From positions 1,674,001 through 1,738,000 of the forward strand of contig NZ_JAQNDK010000001.1 of assembly GCF_028368935.1 (NCBI RefSeq): a DNA stretch of 64,000 nucleotides. The letters are read 5' to 3'. The stretch comes from Sorangium aterium. Its GTDB lineage: Bacteria; Myxococcota_A; Polyangia; Polyangiales; Polyangiaceae. The notes under the pieces were generated by a model. That model was not told the DNA's origin, ran no database searches, and was given only the letters and a program-made list of their open reading frames with translations. Each line of letters begins with the position of its first letter. Positions within the stretch are counted from its first letter, which is position 1. Below, in pieces: positions 8,816 through 17,495 of this stretch. A program made the translations under genes and the position numbers.

Positions 8816-9729
8816 GGGGAGCGGCTCCTGCTTGCGTGCTTCACGTGGTCGTCGCCGTCGCCCGCGAGCTCGATCTCCCTCGTGAAGAGGAGCATGAGCC
8901 CGGCGTCGGGCGTCTCCCCCGCGAGGCCGAGCTCGAGCGCGGCGCCGAGCTCCAGGCCGCGCGCGGGGTGCCAGAGCACGCCGGGCGCGACGAGCAGCGA
9001 CGTGGTGTCCTCGAGCTCGGCGGCGAGCTCGAGGGTCGGCACCACGTCGCCGAGCGGCAGGATCACGCCCACCGAGGCGCCGGGGCTGAGCTCGGTGTCC
9101 TCGCGCGCGTCGCGCCCCGCCGCCGGGAGCCGGATCTCGGCCGACGCGGAGATGCCCACGTGGACGCCCCCGATCGCCTTGTCGAGGCTCACGAACGGCT
9201 CCAGCGTGTACCCCGGCGCGCCGAGCCCGCGCGCGCCGGCGGGGAGCCCGGCCCCGAGCCCTGCGGACAGCGCGAGCCCGAGCCCCCGCTCGTTGACGAG
9301 GTTGTACAGGGCCTCCAGCTCGACGGAGCCGAGCCCGGCCACGACGCCGCTTTCCTCGCGCGCGAGCTCCAGGGGAAGCTCTCCCCCGAGCTGCAGACGA
9401 TCGGTGATACCGAGCTCCAGCAGCAGCGGGATGCGGAAGCCGACCTGGCGCCCGTCGCGTTCCCACCTCGGCGCGCTCGTGATCTGCAGCTCGAGCGCCT
9501 CCTGCGGAAAGGCCGTCTCGCCGAGGAACAGCTCCTCGATCGGCGGCCGCGCCGGCTCGTCCTCTGCCTCGGTCCGCTCCGGCTCCGCGGGCGCGGCCGC
9601 CGTCGACGCGACGAGGAGCGAGACCAGCGAGGCCCGGGGGCGCGCGCGCCGCGCGGAGGTCCTGGCCGCTGGCTCCCGGGCCGCCGGCGGGCGCAGCGCG
9701 CGCCCTGCGGGCTGACCGCCCACGCTCAC
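8812..9729 (-). CDS. Putative outer-membrane beta-barrel protein
   Basis: A 305-residue protein. GTG 9729 is chosen because it overlaps the upstream stop by 4 nt (GTGA), like the other junctions of this operon. A basic N-terminus and an Ala/Leu/Val stretch ending T-A-A-A-P-A look like a signal peptide. The rest alternates hydrophobic and polar residues in short beta strands (for example L-E-L-G-I-T-D-R-L-Q-L-G-G-E-L-P-L-E). That pattern is typical of MetA-pathway-type porins of Gram-negative outer membranes. It has no enzyme motif. Its place between two kinase genes suggests a surface component of the signalling unit, perhaps a sensor or channel; this is inference. Confidence 0.6.
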   Translation of the reverse strand: MSVGGQPAGRALRPPAAREPAARTSARRARPRASLVSLLVASTAAAPAEPERTEAEDEPARPPIEELFLGETAFPQEALELQITSAPRWERDGRQVGFRIPLLLELGITDRLQLGGELPLELAREESGVVAGLGSVELEALYNLVNERGLGLALSAGLGAGLPAGARGLGAPGYTLEPFVSLDKAIGGVHVGISASAEIRLPAAGRDAREDTELSPGASVGVILPLGDVVPTLELAAELEDTTSLLVAPGVLWHPARGLELGAALELGLAGETPDAGLMLLFTREIELAGDGDDHVKHASRSRSP

Positions 9730-10457
9730 GGCGCCGGCTCCGATCCGACGTCGCCGAGCACCGGCGTGGCGGCGAGCGGCAGCGCGATGACGACCGACGT
9801 GCCGGGCGCCCGCTGCTCGACGGCGAGCGTCCCGCCGTAGCGGCGGGTGACCCGCCTGGCGATGTTCAGCCCCAGGCCGGAGTGACCCGGCTTGGTCGTG
9901 TAGAACGGCCGCAGGATCGCCTCGCTGTCGGCCTCGCAGGCGGCGGGCGCCGTGTCCGTGACCTCGATGCAGTACCGCGCGCCGCTCGCGGTGCCCCGGA
10001 CCGTGACCACGCCGTCCCCCGGCGTCGACTCCACGGCGCTCTCGATCAGGCACCGCACCGCGACGGCGAGCTCGATCGGATCGGCCTCGACGTCGCCGTC
10101 CTGAGCCGAGAGGACGATGCGGGCCCCGGACGTGCCGATGCGCGCGCACGCCGCCGCGCGGCGCACGCAGCCCGCCGCGCTCACGCACACGCTCCTGCGG
10201 TTGAAGACCCTCGCGGCGTCGACCGACTCCTCGAGCCGCGCGCTCGCCGCGACCACCTCCTCGTCGATGATCCCGAAGAACTCCTCGATCCTCGGGTCCG
10301 CCGTGTAGGCCGCGTCCCGCGCGACCTTCCGCCTGATATAGAACGACGCATTCCGGACGATCGCAAAGCGGTTGCGCAGGTCGTGACGCAGCACGGACAG
10401 GATCTCGTCCGCGACCGCAGCCTGCTCCGCTGCACCCAGGGGATCCCAGCTGTTCAT
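9726..10457 (-). CDS. Histidine-kinase-like protein, degenerate ATPase
   Basis: A 243-residue soluble protein from ATG 10457, first gene of the operon. The H-box is present (V-L-R-H-D-L-R-N-R-F-A-I, His near residue 26). In the ATP-binding domain the N-box Asn is replaced (C-L-I-E-S-A-V-E instead of x-x-x-x-N-A), and both G1 glycines are lost (D-T-A-P-A-A instead of D-x-G-x-G). G2 remains (H-S-G-L-G-L-N-I). It may therefore bind ATP poorly or not at all and act as a phosphotransfer or regulatory partner of the intact kinase downstream. The degeneracy is seen; the role is inferred. It has no membrane segment. Confidence 0.75.
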   Translation of the reverse strand: MNSWDPLGAAEQAAVADEILSVLRHDLRNRFAIVRNASFYIRRKVARDAAYTADPRIEEFFGIIDEEVVAASARLEESVDAARVFNRRSVCVSAAGCVRRAAACARIGTSGARIVLSAQDGDVEADPIELAVAVRCLIESAVESTPGDGVVTVRGTASGARYCIEVTDTAPAACEADSEAILRPFYTTKPGHSGLGLNIARRVTRRYGGTLAVEQRAPGTSVVIALPLAATPVLGDVGSEPAP

Positions 10458-11524
10458 GCCGTTCCTCGCTCCTCGGCCCTCGCGAGCGGCGCGGCCCGCG
10501 TGTCGCCGCCGACGAGGAACACTCGAACCCTTCTCTGCACCATCGCGCCGACGCCGCCGTCGCCTCGACCGTGTGAGAGCTCGGGATGAGTTCTTAAAGA
10601 CACTGACACAAACGTCGTCTCCCTGGGGCCATCGCGCGCCCGAGCCTCGCGCCGCTGCGTCGCGGGCGCACGAGAGCACGCCTGCCTGATCCGTGCCATC
10701 GGCCACGTCTGCACGTCTGAACGCCTGTACGACTGGTGCGACGCCACCCCTCAACCAGCGTCACCCTTGATAAACATACGTGACAAAGTTTGTGTCAGTC
10801 AACGGCATAATAATGCCCTCCACAGCACATCTCCATTCAACGGATTTCCGTCCACCTTCCGCCCTCGTACCCCTTGCCCTGCATCACGGATCACGGTGAT
10901 TGCCGTGGTTGCCCAGCCAGCTGGCCAATACGTCGCTGGACATCGCCGTGTGTCGTGAACGAACCGCCGCGGCTCTCCTCTCCACATGCGTGGCGTCGCT
11001 GCGGCGGGTGGACAGGCGGAGACGCTCGACCGCGCATCCCAGGCTCCGAGGGCCGACAGCTGGCAGACGTGCCGTGTGCGGACCGACTCACGACCCTCGG
11101 CGCGTCCCGGGGTGACGCCTCCAGGAGCGGGCGCCGAGCGCCACGCGTCCAGGCGACAGCCGCTCGCGCCGGCGCTCGCGTCGGCCTCGATTCTGCCACC
11201 GCTTCAGATTTGCGATGAGTGTGCTCCGGAGCGCACCCTGGCACGCGGATCCGAAAAAAAAACGCCTCTCCGTGATTGGTTCGGAGCCGTTCAAGACACA
11301 GTGACGCGAGCCGTGCTCGCTCCCCGTCGCCCCCGCCGCTCGCCTCGTCGGCGTTGCCTTGCCGCTCGCGGCGCGCTCTGCGCCCGCAGCTGCGCGCGCT
11401 CGTCGCGCCGCTGGCCTGGCACCTCGACCGAACGTGCCGTGACGGCCTGCGGGACCGGGAGGCGAAGGGCCAGCGCCATCCGGCGTGGATGGAGCTGATG
11501 CTCATGTCGTGACTGGAGGAAGGC
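10458..11524. other. 1.07-kb region without a supported gene
   Basis: Open frames here have no recognisable domains and look like shadows of GC-rich DNA. The region holds an AT-rich patch (about 10765-10860), the operator-like repeats listed separately, the small hairpin GGCAT-AATA-ATGCC at 10804-10817, and a run of nine A at 11254-11262. It separates the divergent signalling operon and the acetylesterase gene, so promoters for both must lie here. Confidence 0.5.
10781..10797. promoter_or_regulatory. Operator-like palindrome with distant inverted copy
   Basis: TGACAAAGTTTGTGTCA has 5-bp inverted arms (TGACA/TGTCA) around 7 nt, in an AT-rich patch. The 11-mer GTTTGTGTCAG (10788-10798) recurs inverted as CTGACACAAAC at 10603-10613, 175 bp away and closer to the operon start at 10457. 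Two sites in opposite orientation upstream of one operon suggest a DNA-binding regulator, possibly with looping; the protein is unknown. Confidence 0.4.
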
Positions 11525-12595
11525 ATGTTCATGGACTGGAACGTTCGATCGGCCGCGCGCCGGATGGTTGCCCGGGTGTCCTGTCTCGCGCTGCTCACCG
11601 CCGCCTGTTCCGCCGATCCGGAGACGGCAGCGGGCGGCGCCGGCGGAGGCGGAGGGACGGGCGGCGCGGGCGGGAGCTCGCAACCAGAAGCGAGCAGCTC
11701 GAGCGCGAGCGCGGGCAGCACCGCGATCTCGGCCGGCTCCACGGGCGGCGCGGGGGCCGGGGGCGACGCGCCCGCCGGCTCGGGAGGCTCGGCGGGATCT
11801 TCAGGTGGGCCGAGCGGTAGCGGCGGCGCGGGCAGCGGCGGCGCGGGCGGCGCGGGGCCGCTGCAGGACATCACGATCTGGATCGCGGGGGACTCGACGG
11901 TCGCCAGCGGGCAGACCCCCTGCCCGACCGGCTGGGGTGGCCAGTTCGCGGCGCTCTTCGACGAGCGGGTCACCGTGGTGAACAGCGCCGTCGGGGGCCG
12001 CAGCGTGCGCACGTGGCTCTACAACGTGAAGACCACCATGGATAGCGCGGGGGAGTGCGAGCTCGAGCGTGACTCGAGCGGCGAGCCCGTACTGCAGAGC
12101 AGGTGGGTCCAGATGCTCGACGGCATGAAGCGGGGCGATACCCTGTTCATCCAGTTCGGCATCAACGACGGCTCGAGCACGTGCGATCGGCACGTGGGGC
12201 TCAACGCCTTCAAGTCGAGCTACGGGATGATGGCCCGAGCCGCAGAGGAGCGAGGCGCCCAGCCCGTGTTCGTGACCCCCGTGAGCGCGATCTCCTGCAA
12301 CGGGAGCACGGCCCGGGGGACGCGCGGCGGCTACGTGACCGCGACCCACGAGGCGGGCAAGGAGTACGGCGTGCCGGTGATCGACCTGCACGAGCTCAGC
12401 ATTGCGCTCTACAACACCCTGGGCTTCTGCCCTGTCCCCGGGGGCGACGTGAGCGCGACGACCAGCGGCCCCGTCGGCGAGTTCTTCTGCGATGATCACA
12501 CGCACTTCTCGCGCTCCGGCGCGGTGCAGATCGCGAAGCTCATGGCCGGAGCCGTCCGCGATCAGAAGCTCGGCCTGGCTGCGTACCTCGAGTGA
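11525..12595 (+). CDS. Secreted SGNH-fold acetylesterase (rhamnogalacturonan type)
   Basis: A 356-residue lipoprotein. An N-terminal signal ends in T-A-A-C (Cys near residue 28). A Gly/Ala/Ser-rich linker of about 85 residues follows, then the hydrolase domain. SGNH blocks are in order: G-D-S-T (nucleophile Ser, near 121), V-N-S-A-V-G-G-R-S (block II), F-G-I-N-D-G-S (block III Asn, near 212) and D-D-H-T-H-F-S (block V Asp/His, near 322). This arrangement is that of rhamnogalacturonan acetylesterases, which remove acetyl groups from pectin side chains; other acetylated polysaccharides are possible. The surface location fits a saprophytic or predatory bacterium. A GC-rich hairpin follows the stop. 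Confidence 0.85.
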   Translation: MFMDWNVRSAARRMVARVSCLALLTAACSADPETAAGGAGGGGGTGGAGGSSQPEASSSSASAGSTAISAGSTGGAGAGGDAPAGSGGSAGSSGGPSGSGGAGSGGAGGAGPLQDITIWIAGDSTVASGQTPCPTGWGGQFAALFDERVTVVNSAVGGRSVRTWLYNVKTTMDSAGECELERDSSGEPVLQSRWVQMLDGMKRGDTLFIQFGINDGSSTCDRHVGLNAFKSSYGMMARAAEERGAQPVFVTPVSAISCNGSTARGTRGGYVTATHEAGKEYGVPVIDLHELSIALYNTLGFCPVPGGDVSATTSGPVGEFFCDDHTHFSRSGAVQIAKLMAGAVRDQKLGLAAYLE

Positions 12596-12601
12596 TCCCC
12601 G

Positions 12602-12646
12602 CCGGCGCGCGCCGGCCAAGGCCGCGCCGCCCTCGCGGCGCGGGCC
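12602..12646. terminator. GC-rich hairpins between convergent genes
   Basis: A palindrome GCCGGCGCGCGCCGGC starts near 12601. It is followed by GGCCGCGCCGC (12620-12630), a CCTC loop, and GCGGCGCGGGCC (12635-12646), a nearly perfect 11-bp stem with one bulge. There is no U-tract, as is common for high-GC terminators. It lies between the convergent esterase and WD40 genes and may serve both. Confidence 0.5.
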
Positions 12647-12793
12647 CCCTCGGCAGCCCTCCTGCGCACCCACTTTGGCGCCCTGTCGTACGATCGCACG
12701 GCTCCTGTGCAGCTCGAGCGCTTCTCTGCGCGCCCGCGGCAGGCTGACCTCGCTGTCGCCGGCGGCGACCGTCAGCTCGGCGCCCGGGTAGCT

Positions 12794-15436
12794 CTACTGC
12801 GGCAGCTTGGCGCCGTCGAACTTGGCGCCGTCGAGCTTGGCGCCAGTGAGCTTCGCGTACCGCAGGTCCGCGTCGCGGAAGTCGGCGCCGCGGAGGTCGG
12901 CGCCGTCGAACTCGGCGCCGGTGAACTCGGCGCCGGCCAGCTTCGCTTCGCGGAGGTCGGCGTTCGAGAAGACGACGCGGCCGCAGCGAGCGCCTTCGAG
13001 AGCCGCCCCGCGGAGGTCGGCGCGGCGGAAGACGCAGTCGTAGAGATCGACCCCCTCGAGGCGCGCGTCCGAGAGCTTCGCCTCTTCGAACGGGATCACC
13101 ATGAGGTCTGCCTTTCGCAAGTCGGCTCCCGTGAGATCGATGCCCGAGAGCTGCACGAACCCGCCGCTCAACGTGCGCCAGCGCGACCGCCAGCGGTTCC
13201 AGCGCTCGATGCCGTCTTTGACCTCGCCTCGCAGCATCGCGCGCGACTCTTCGAACGTAGGGAGCAGCATCTCGATGAGCTTCTTCTCGCTCAGCTTGAT
13301 GACTTTGTCGCCCTTGGCGATGCGCGCGTCGATCTCGGTCTCCGCCTTCGACGGGACGTGCTTCGCGTACGGAATACGCGCGCCGACGAAGTGCGTCGCG
13401 TCCTTCGCCTTCTTCGCGACCGCGCCGCCGAGCTCGATCAGCATGTCTTCGCGGAACTCGCGCGACGTGCGCACATCCATCGCCGAGCTCTGGAATCTGC
13501 CTGCATAGAGAATGCATATCCCGACGAGGCGCTCCTCGAACATGCCCTGCGGCTTCTTCTCTGCCAGCGGGGTGAAGCCGAGATCGAAGGGAGCGACACG
13601 CTCCTTCGCGCCTTCGATCGGGCGGATGGCGAGGTTGCCGTGCCCGTCGATGTGCGCGATCTCGGTTCCGTCTTCGGAGGCGGTGAGCGGGAGGATCTCG
13701 AAGCCGTGGAACTCAACGTCTTCCGGAGCCTCGGGCTCGTCGAGCCATTTGCCCGTCTCGGCGTCGGCCGTCCTCGTACGGCCCGCGGAGTCGACGACGA
13801 CCGCGCGGGCATCGTCGATGAACGCGACCTGCCCGAGGCGCTTGTCTGGATGGGAGAGGGTGGCTGTCACCTCACCCGAACGCGGATCGATGAAGACGAG
13901 CGCGCTGTCCGACGAATGATTGCTGATGTCACGATCGATGCTGACAGCGATCCATCCGACGCGCGAGACGGCGACGCCGCCGCAGTACTCGGGCGCACCG
14001 CTCTCCAGCTCGATCGTATGGACGGGTGTCTCCGGATCGTCGAGCCGCCAGATCCGGACCGCGTCGGACACCGAGACGGCCCAGGTGTCGTCGGACCCGA
14101 ACGTGCACGCCGACACCTTGGCGTCGTGCGAGAGCGCCGCGGCGCGGACGCCGCGCGCGCGGTCCCAGAGCTCGACGTTCGACGCGACGGGGAGCATCAC
14201 CGTCTTTCCGTCGCGCGAGACCGCCGCCACGCGCTGGGGAGAGATCGCGTCGTTCGCGAAGATCGCCTCGCCCTTGTCGGTGATCTCGCGCACCACGAGG
14301 GCGTTTTGGGGCTCGACAATGAGCAGCTCTCCCTGCGGGAGGTTCGCGAGCGCAGCGGGGCCCCTCGCGCGCCGCTCGCTGACCGTGCCGTCGGTCCTTC
14401 GCCAGGACCAGATCCCCGACGAGCCGGCGACGACGACGCGCTCGCGGCTCAGCGCGATCGCGTGCGGCGCGTCGATCCCGAGCTCGCTCGAAGCCGGCTC
14501 ACCGTCCGAGGTCCAGATGCCGATTCCAGACGCCGTCGAGCCTGCGGCGAGCCACTTCCCGTCGCGCGAGAGCGCCATCGCGGGGCCCTGGCCGTACGCG
14601 TGGTGGCGAGGCGTTCGGACGCGACGGATCTCGGCGCCGCTGCGCTTCCACCAGCGAAAGTAGCGATCGTTGCCTTGCGAGACCACCGTCTTGCCGTCGG
14701 CCAGGAACGCGAGCCAGCGACAACCGGCCGGCCCCGCGTCCTGCTCGCCCGAGCCGTAATCTTCCTGGAAGCGATGCGAGCCCAGGAGGCGGACGGGCTC
14801 GAGCGACGCGCCGTCCCAGAGGTGGACGTCGCCTTGTCCGTGGCCGCCGGCGAGCACGCTGCCGTCGGGTGAGAACGCGAGTACGAGGATCTTGGAGCTC
14901 TTTCGCTGGGCGAGCTCCTCCTTCGACTCGCGATCGAAGACGCGGACGATGCCCTTCTGTCCGCCGGTCGCGAACGTCGCTCCGTCGGGTGAGAAGGCGA
15001 ACGCGAAGATCTCGCCTGCGGGCTCGCGCAGGTCGTGAAGTCGTTTGCCGGTACGCGCGTCGAAGACGCTGGCGACGGAGTCTCCGCCGTAGGTCGCGAC
15101 GATCGCGCCGTCGGCGCTCACGGTCGCGAAGGCGAACTTCTTCGTCGCCTTCTCTCCGAGCTTCCACGAGAGCTCGCCGTCCTGGTCGAGGCGCGCGATG
15201 GATCCGCGCGCCCACAGGAGAAGGTCGCTGTCAGGCAACGCGAAGACGCCAGTGAAGCAACCGATCACCGTCTGCTCGTCGAGGGCACGACCGTCGTCGA
15301 CGGCGAAGCGATGCACCTTCGTGCGCTTCTCGCCGGTCACGAGAGCCACGAGCGTCTTGGAGTCCGGAGAAAAATCGAGACCAGTGAAGCTGCCGGGCGC
15401 GTTGAAGCGGGTCGCGCCGAAGACCTGTCGGATCAT
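12794..15436 (-). CDS. WD40 propeller, BRCT-like and pentapeptide-repeat protein
   Basis: An 880-residue protein from ATG 15436. About 600 N-terminal residues hold WD40-type blades with the recurring F-S-P-D-G/S pattern (F-S-P-D-S-K-T-L-V, F-S-P-D-G-A-T-F-A, F-S-P-D-G-S-V-L-A). Residues about 630-745 look like a BRCT domain: L-V-G-I-C-I-L-Y-A-G-R-F, E-L-G-G-A-V-A-K-K, A-T-H-F-V-G, I-D-A-R-I-A-K-G and L-S-E-K-K-L-I-E-M-L. The last 120 residues are pentapeptide repeats of A-D/N-L-x-x type forming a right-handed helix. No signal peptide or membrane segment is present, so it is cytoplasmic. All three modules bind other proteins or DNA, so a scaffold is likely; no enzyme is visible. The BRCT call is from pattern, not alignment. 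Confidence 0.75.
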   Translation of the reverse strand: MIRQVFGATRFNAPGSFTGLDFSPDSKTLVALVTGEKRTKVHRFAVDDGRALDEQTVIGCFTGVFALPDSDLLLWARGSIARLDQDGELSWKLGEKATKKFAFATVSADGAIVATYGGDSVASVFDARTGKRLHDLREPAGEIFAFAFSPDGATFATGGQKGIVRVFDRESKEELAQRKSSKILVLAFSPDGSVLAGGHGQGDVHLWDGASLEPVRLLGSHRFQEDYGSGEQDAGPAGCRWLAFLADGKTVVSQGNDRYFRWWKRSGAEIRRVRTPRHHAYGQGPAMALSRDGKWLAAGSTASGIGIWTSDGEPASSELGIDAPHAIALSRERVVVAGSSGIWSWRRTDGTVSERRARGPAALANLPQGELLIVEPQNALVVREITDKGEAIFANDAISPQRVAAVSRDGKTVMLPVASNVELWDRARGVRAAALSHDAKVSACTFGSDDTWAVSVSDAVRIWRLDDPETPVHTIELESGAPEYCGGVAVSRVGWIAVSIDRDISNHSSDSALVFIDPRSGEVTATLSHPDKRLGQVAFIDDARAVVVDSAGRTRTADAETGKWLDEPEAPEDVEFHGFEILPLTASEDGTEIAHIDGHGNLAIRPIEGAKERVAPFDLGFTPLAEKKPQGMFEERLVGICILYAGRFQSSAMDVRTSREFREDMLIELGGAVAKKAKDATHFVGARIPYAKHVPSKAETEIDARIAKGDKVIKLSEKKLIEMLLPTFEESRAMLRGEVKDGIERWNRWRSRWRTLSGGFVQLSGIDLTGADLRKADLMVIPFEEAKLSDARLEGVDLYDCVFRRADLRGAALEGARCGRVVFSNADLREAKLAGAEFTGAEFDGADLRGADFRDADLRYAKLTGAKLDGAKFDGAKLPQ

Positions 15437-15628
15437 CGAACCGAATCTTATTCGGATCCGTTGTCTTTCAGCGCTCCATCGGCCGTCGTCTTCGGACGTG
15501 CGAGCCGGCGCGCACATGGGGTAACCATCGGGGCCTGACCGACGTTGATGTCGCCGCCGAGCCCACCGTGATCGAGGACGAAGCGGCATTCGGGCGACCA
15601 GCTACCGGTCCGGCCGCGGATCGGGTAC

Positions 15629-16495
15629 TTGGTCTCGGTGACGCGCCATCTGCTCGGCCTCTCCGCGCTGATCTCCAGCCTCGTCCTCGCCGGATGCAAT
15701 GCGATCTCGGGTATCGACAGCCTGACCTTCGACGGCGTGGGCGCGAGCGGAGGAGGCGGCGCCCTGCCTGGCGATGGGGGTGGCGGGTCGGGCGGCGACG
15801 GCGGTGAGGCGGGCGGCGGCGGTGAGGCAGGCGGCGGCGGTGAGGCGGGCGGCGGCGGTGAGGCGGGCGGCGGCGGTGAGGCGGGCGGCGCGGGCGGCGG
15901 CGGCGAGTGCGAGGGGGAGCCGTGCCCGACGCCGACAGGCATCGACGTCGTGGAGCAGACCTACACCGAGCTGCGCGGCAGCCCCGGTACGGCCACCCCT
16001 GCCATGGACCGGTGCCCCGAGAGCCAGGTGCTCCTCGGGTTTCGAGGGTCCCTGGGGCCGCTGGGGGAGTCGCTCATCCATGCCAAGATCCAGGCGCAGT
16101 GCGGCCACCTGGAGCTCACGGGAGACGGCCCGTACACCATCACCAGGATGCCCGGCGACGTGACCCCTTTCCGGGGCAGCGAAGGCACCGAGTCGTGGGA
16201 GATGATGTGCCCCGAGAACGAGGTGGTTGTGGGCTTCAGCGGCTGGTCTGGCAGGTACCTCGATCTCCTCTTCATCGCTTGTGCGCCGCTCCTCGTGACG
16301 GGACCTCCCGGCGATCTCCGCGTCGCGCTCGGCCCCGTCACGTGGCCGGACGGCGTGGGCGGCGACGGCGGCAGCGAGTTCCCGGACACCTTCTGCGGTG
16401 CAGACCAGGTCGCGAACCTCGTTCAGACCGTCGTCGAGGGCGGAGCCATCGGCGCCTTCGGCCTGGGCTGCGCGACACCCTCGCTCACGTACTGA
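15629..16495 (+). CDS. Lipoprotein with Gly-rich tandem linker
   Basis: A 288-residue lipoprotein. The start is TTG 15629 or GTG 15638; the GTG would give a tighter signal peptide (T-R-H-L-L-G-L). The lipobox is V-L-A-G-C. After a short region comes a linker of about five G-E-A-G-G-G units. The C-terminal 190 residues carry repeated cysteines and the pattern C-P-E-x-x-V-V/L-x-G-F-x-G, then C-A-P. Such cysteine-containing domains are common in exported myxobacterial proteins, but I cannot name the family or a function. It is divergent from the WD40 gene (about 190 bp apart) and convergent with the protease-like gene. Confidence 0.7.
   Translation: MVSVTRHLLGLSALISSLVLAGCNAISGIDSLTFDGVGASGGGGALPGDGGGGSGGDGGEAGGGGEAGGGGEAGGGGEAGGGGEAGGAGGGGECEGEPCPTPTGIDVVEQTYTELRGSPGTATPAMDRCPESQVLLGFRGSLGPLGESLIHAKIQAQCGHLELTGDGPYTITRMPGDVTPFRGSEGTESWEMMCPENEVVVGFSGWSGRYLDLLFIACAPLLVTGPPGDLRVALGPVTWPDGVGGDGGSEFPDTFCGADQVANLVQTVVEGGAIGAFGLGCATPSLTY
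15786..15893 (+). repeat. 18-bp in-frame tandem repeat
   Basis: About five near-identical 18-bp units (core GGTGAGGCGGGCGGCGGC) encode the linker G-E-A-G-G-G repeated. One unit differs only by a synonymous GCA. Near-identity at DNA level suggests recent slippage expansion and a length that may vary between strains. Confidence 0.8.
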
Positions 16496-16611
16496 CCCGC
16501 CCGCGCTTGCGCCGGAGGCGCGTCCTCTGGGCGCCATCGGCGTTGCAGGGCTTGCGCTGCCAGGCTCTGTCCGATGACCCCGGGACGTTCATGCGTCAGG
16601 TACGAGAGTCC

Positions 16612-16632
16612 TTGCGATCCGACGGATCGCAA
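16612..16632. terminator. Perfect 10-bp inverted repeat between convergent genes
   Basis: TTGCGATCCG and CGGATCGCAA flank a single A. The site lies in the 163-bp gap between the convergent lipoprotein and protease-like genes, so a bidirectional terminator is the simplest reading. No U-run follows, and the tight symmetry would also suit a protein-binding site. Confidence 0.4.
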
Positions 16633-16658
16633 CGGTTCGCCCCCGCGGAATCGTTCCG

Positions 16659-17495
16659 TCAGAACCCGATGTCCTCGCGGATGGCGACAACGATCTTGCA
16701 GTGGTTCACGAGATCGTCCGTCGTCTTGACCTCGGTCGTGTAGTTGAGGCCGTACGGCCAGAAGTGCTGCGTGTCCGCGTGCACGACGTCGCTCTCGTTG
16801 CCCGTGATGGCCCTGAGCTGGCGCGTCGCCGCCTCACCCCTGAAGACGCCGTCCACCACCAGCGCGCCGAACTCGCGGCTGCCGACCCCCACGGTGTGAC
16901 CGATCTCGTGCATGGCGGTGATGTAGTTCATGGAGCTCGTCGCGCCGAACCGGATCGATCCATTGACGTTGCCGTCGGCCGTCGCGACCGACGGCACGTA
17001 GGACACCGACAGGCGCTTCTCGATGCTCGTGTGACAGTTGTAGTACGACAGCGCCTCATCCATCGCGCTCGTGATCTTGTCGTAGGCAGACTGCTCCTCC
17101 GCCGTCGGCGAGGCGACCTTCGCGAGCGTGTAGGTGATTCCCCCCGTCCCCGGGCAGCCGGTGTCCGCGCCGCCGTCACCCGCGCCGCCCGTGCCCGCTT
17201 CGCCCGCGCCGCCCGTGCCGCCGGCGCCGGCGCCTCCCGCACCGCCGGTGCCTGCGCCGCCCGTGCCCGCTTCGCCCGCCCCCGCGCCGCCGCTCCCCGC
17301 GGCGCTGCCGCCCGCTCCGCCGTCTCCTCCTGTCGCGCCGCCTCCCGAGGTCTGTCCGCCGGAAGCGGCCGCGCCGCCGCTCCCGCTGGCGACGCTGCCG
17401 GCGTCCGCGGGGCTGTCATCCGAGCCCGCGCACGCGACCGGACCAGCCGCCGCCAGCGCGAGCAAAACGATGTGGGTCGCCAGTTGCCTCAGCAT
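16659..17495 (-). CDS. Zinc-metallopeptidase-like lipoprotein
   Basis: A 278-residue protein from ATG 17495, preceded by GGAAGGAG at good spacing. A signal peptide ends at V-A-C (lipobox G-P-V-A-C). A linker of about 85 residues made of G-G-A-G and G-T-G units follows, then a catalytic-type domain. The zinc motif is M-H-E-I-G-H-T-V-G near residue 193, an HEXXH with the Gly of the metzincin-like extension. The usual third His is not at the expected place (V-G-S follows), so the third ligand and activity are uncertain. It is probably anchored outside the cell. The target is unknown. It is divergent from the large kinase gene at 18057. Confidence 0.7.
   Translation of the reverse strand: MLRQLATHIVLLALAAAGPVACAGSDDSPADAGSVASGSGGAAASGGQTSGGGATGGDGGAGGSAAGSGGAGAGEAGTGGAGTGGAGGAGAGGTGGAGEAGTGGAGDGGADTGCPGTGGITYTLAKVASPTAEEQSAYDKITSAMDEALSYYNCHTSIEKRLSVSYVPSVATADGNVNGSIRFGATSSMNYITAMHEIGHTVGVGSREFGALVVDGVFRGEAATRQLRAITGNESDVVHADTQHFWPYGLNYTTEVKTTDDLVNHCKIVVAIREDIGF

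Noticed and set aside
11254..11262. Run of nine A as a terminator U-tract on the minus strand
   Set aside because: No stable stem precedes it on the minus strand and no gene ends there.
10891..11498. Possible genes in the 10.5-11.5 kb gap
   Set aside because: Frames on both strands lack domains and ribosome sites and have the Arg/Ser/Pro bias of shadow frames.
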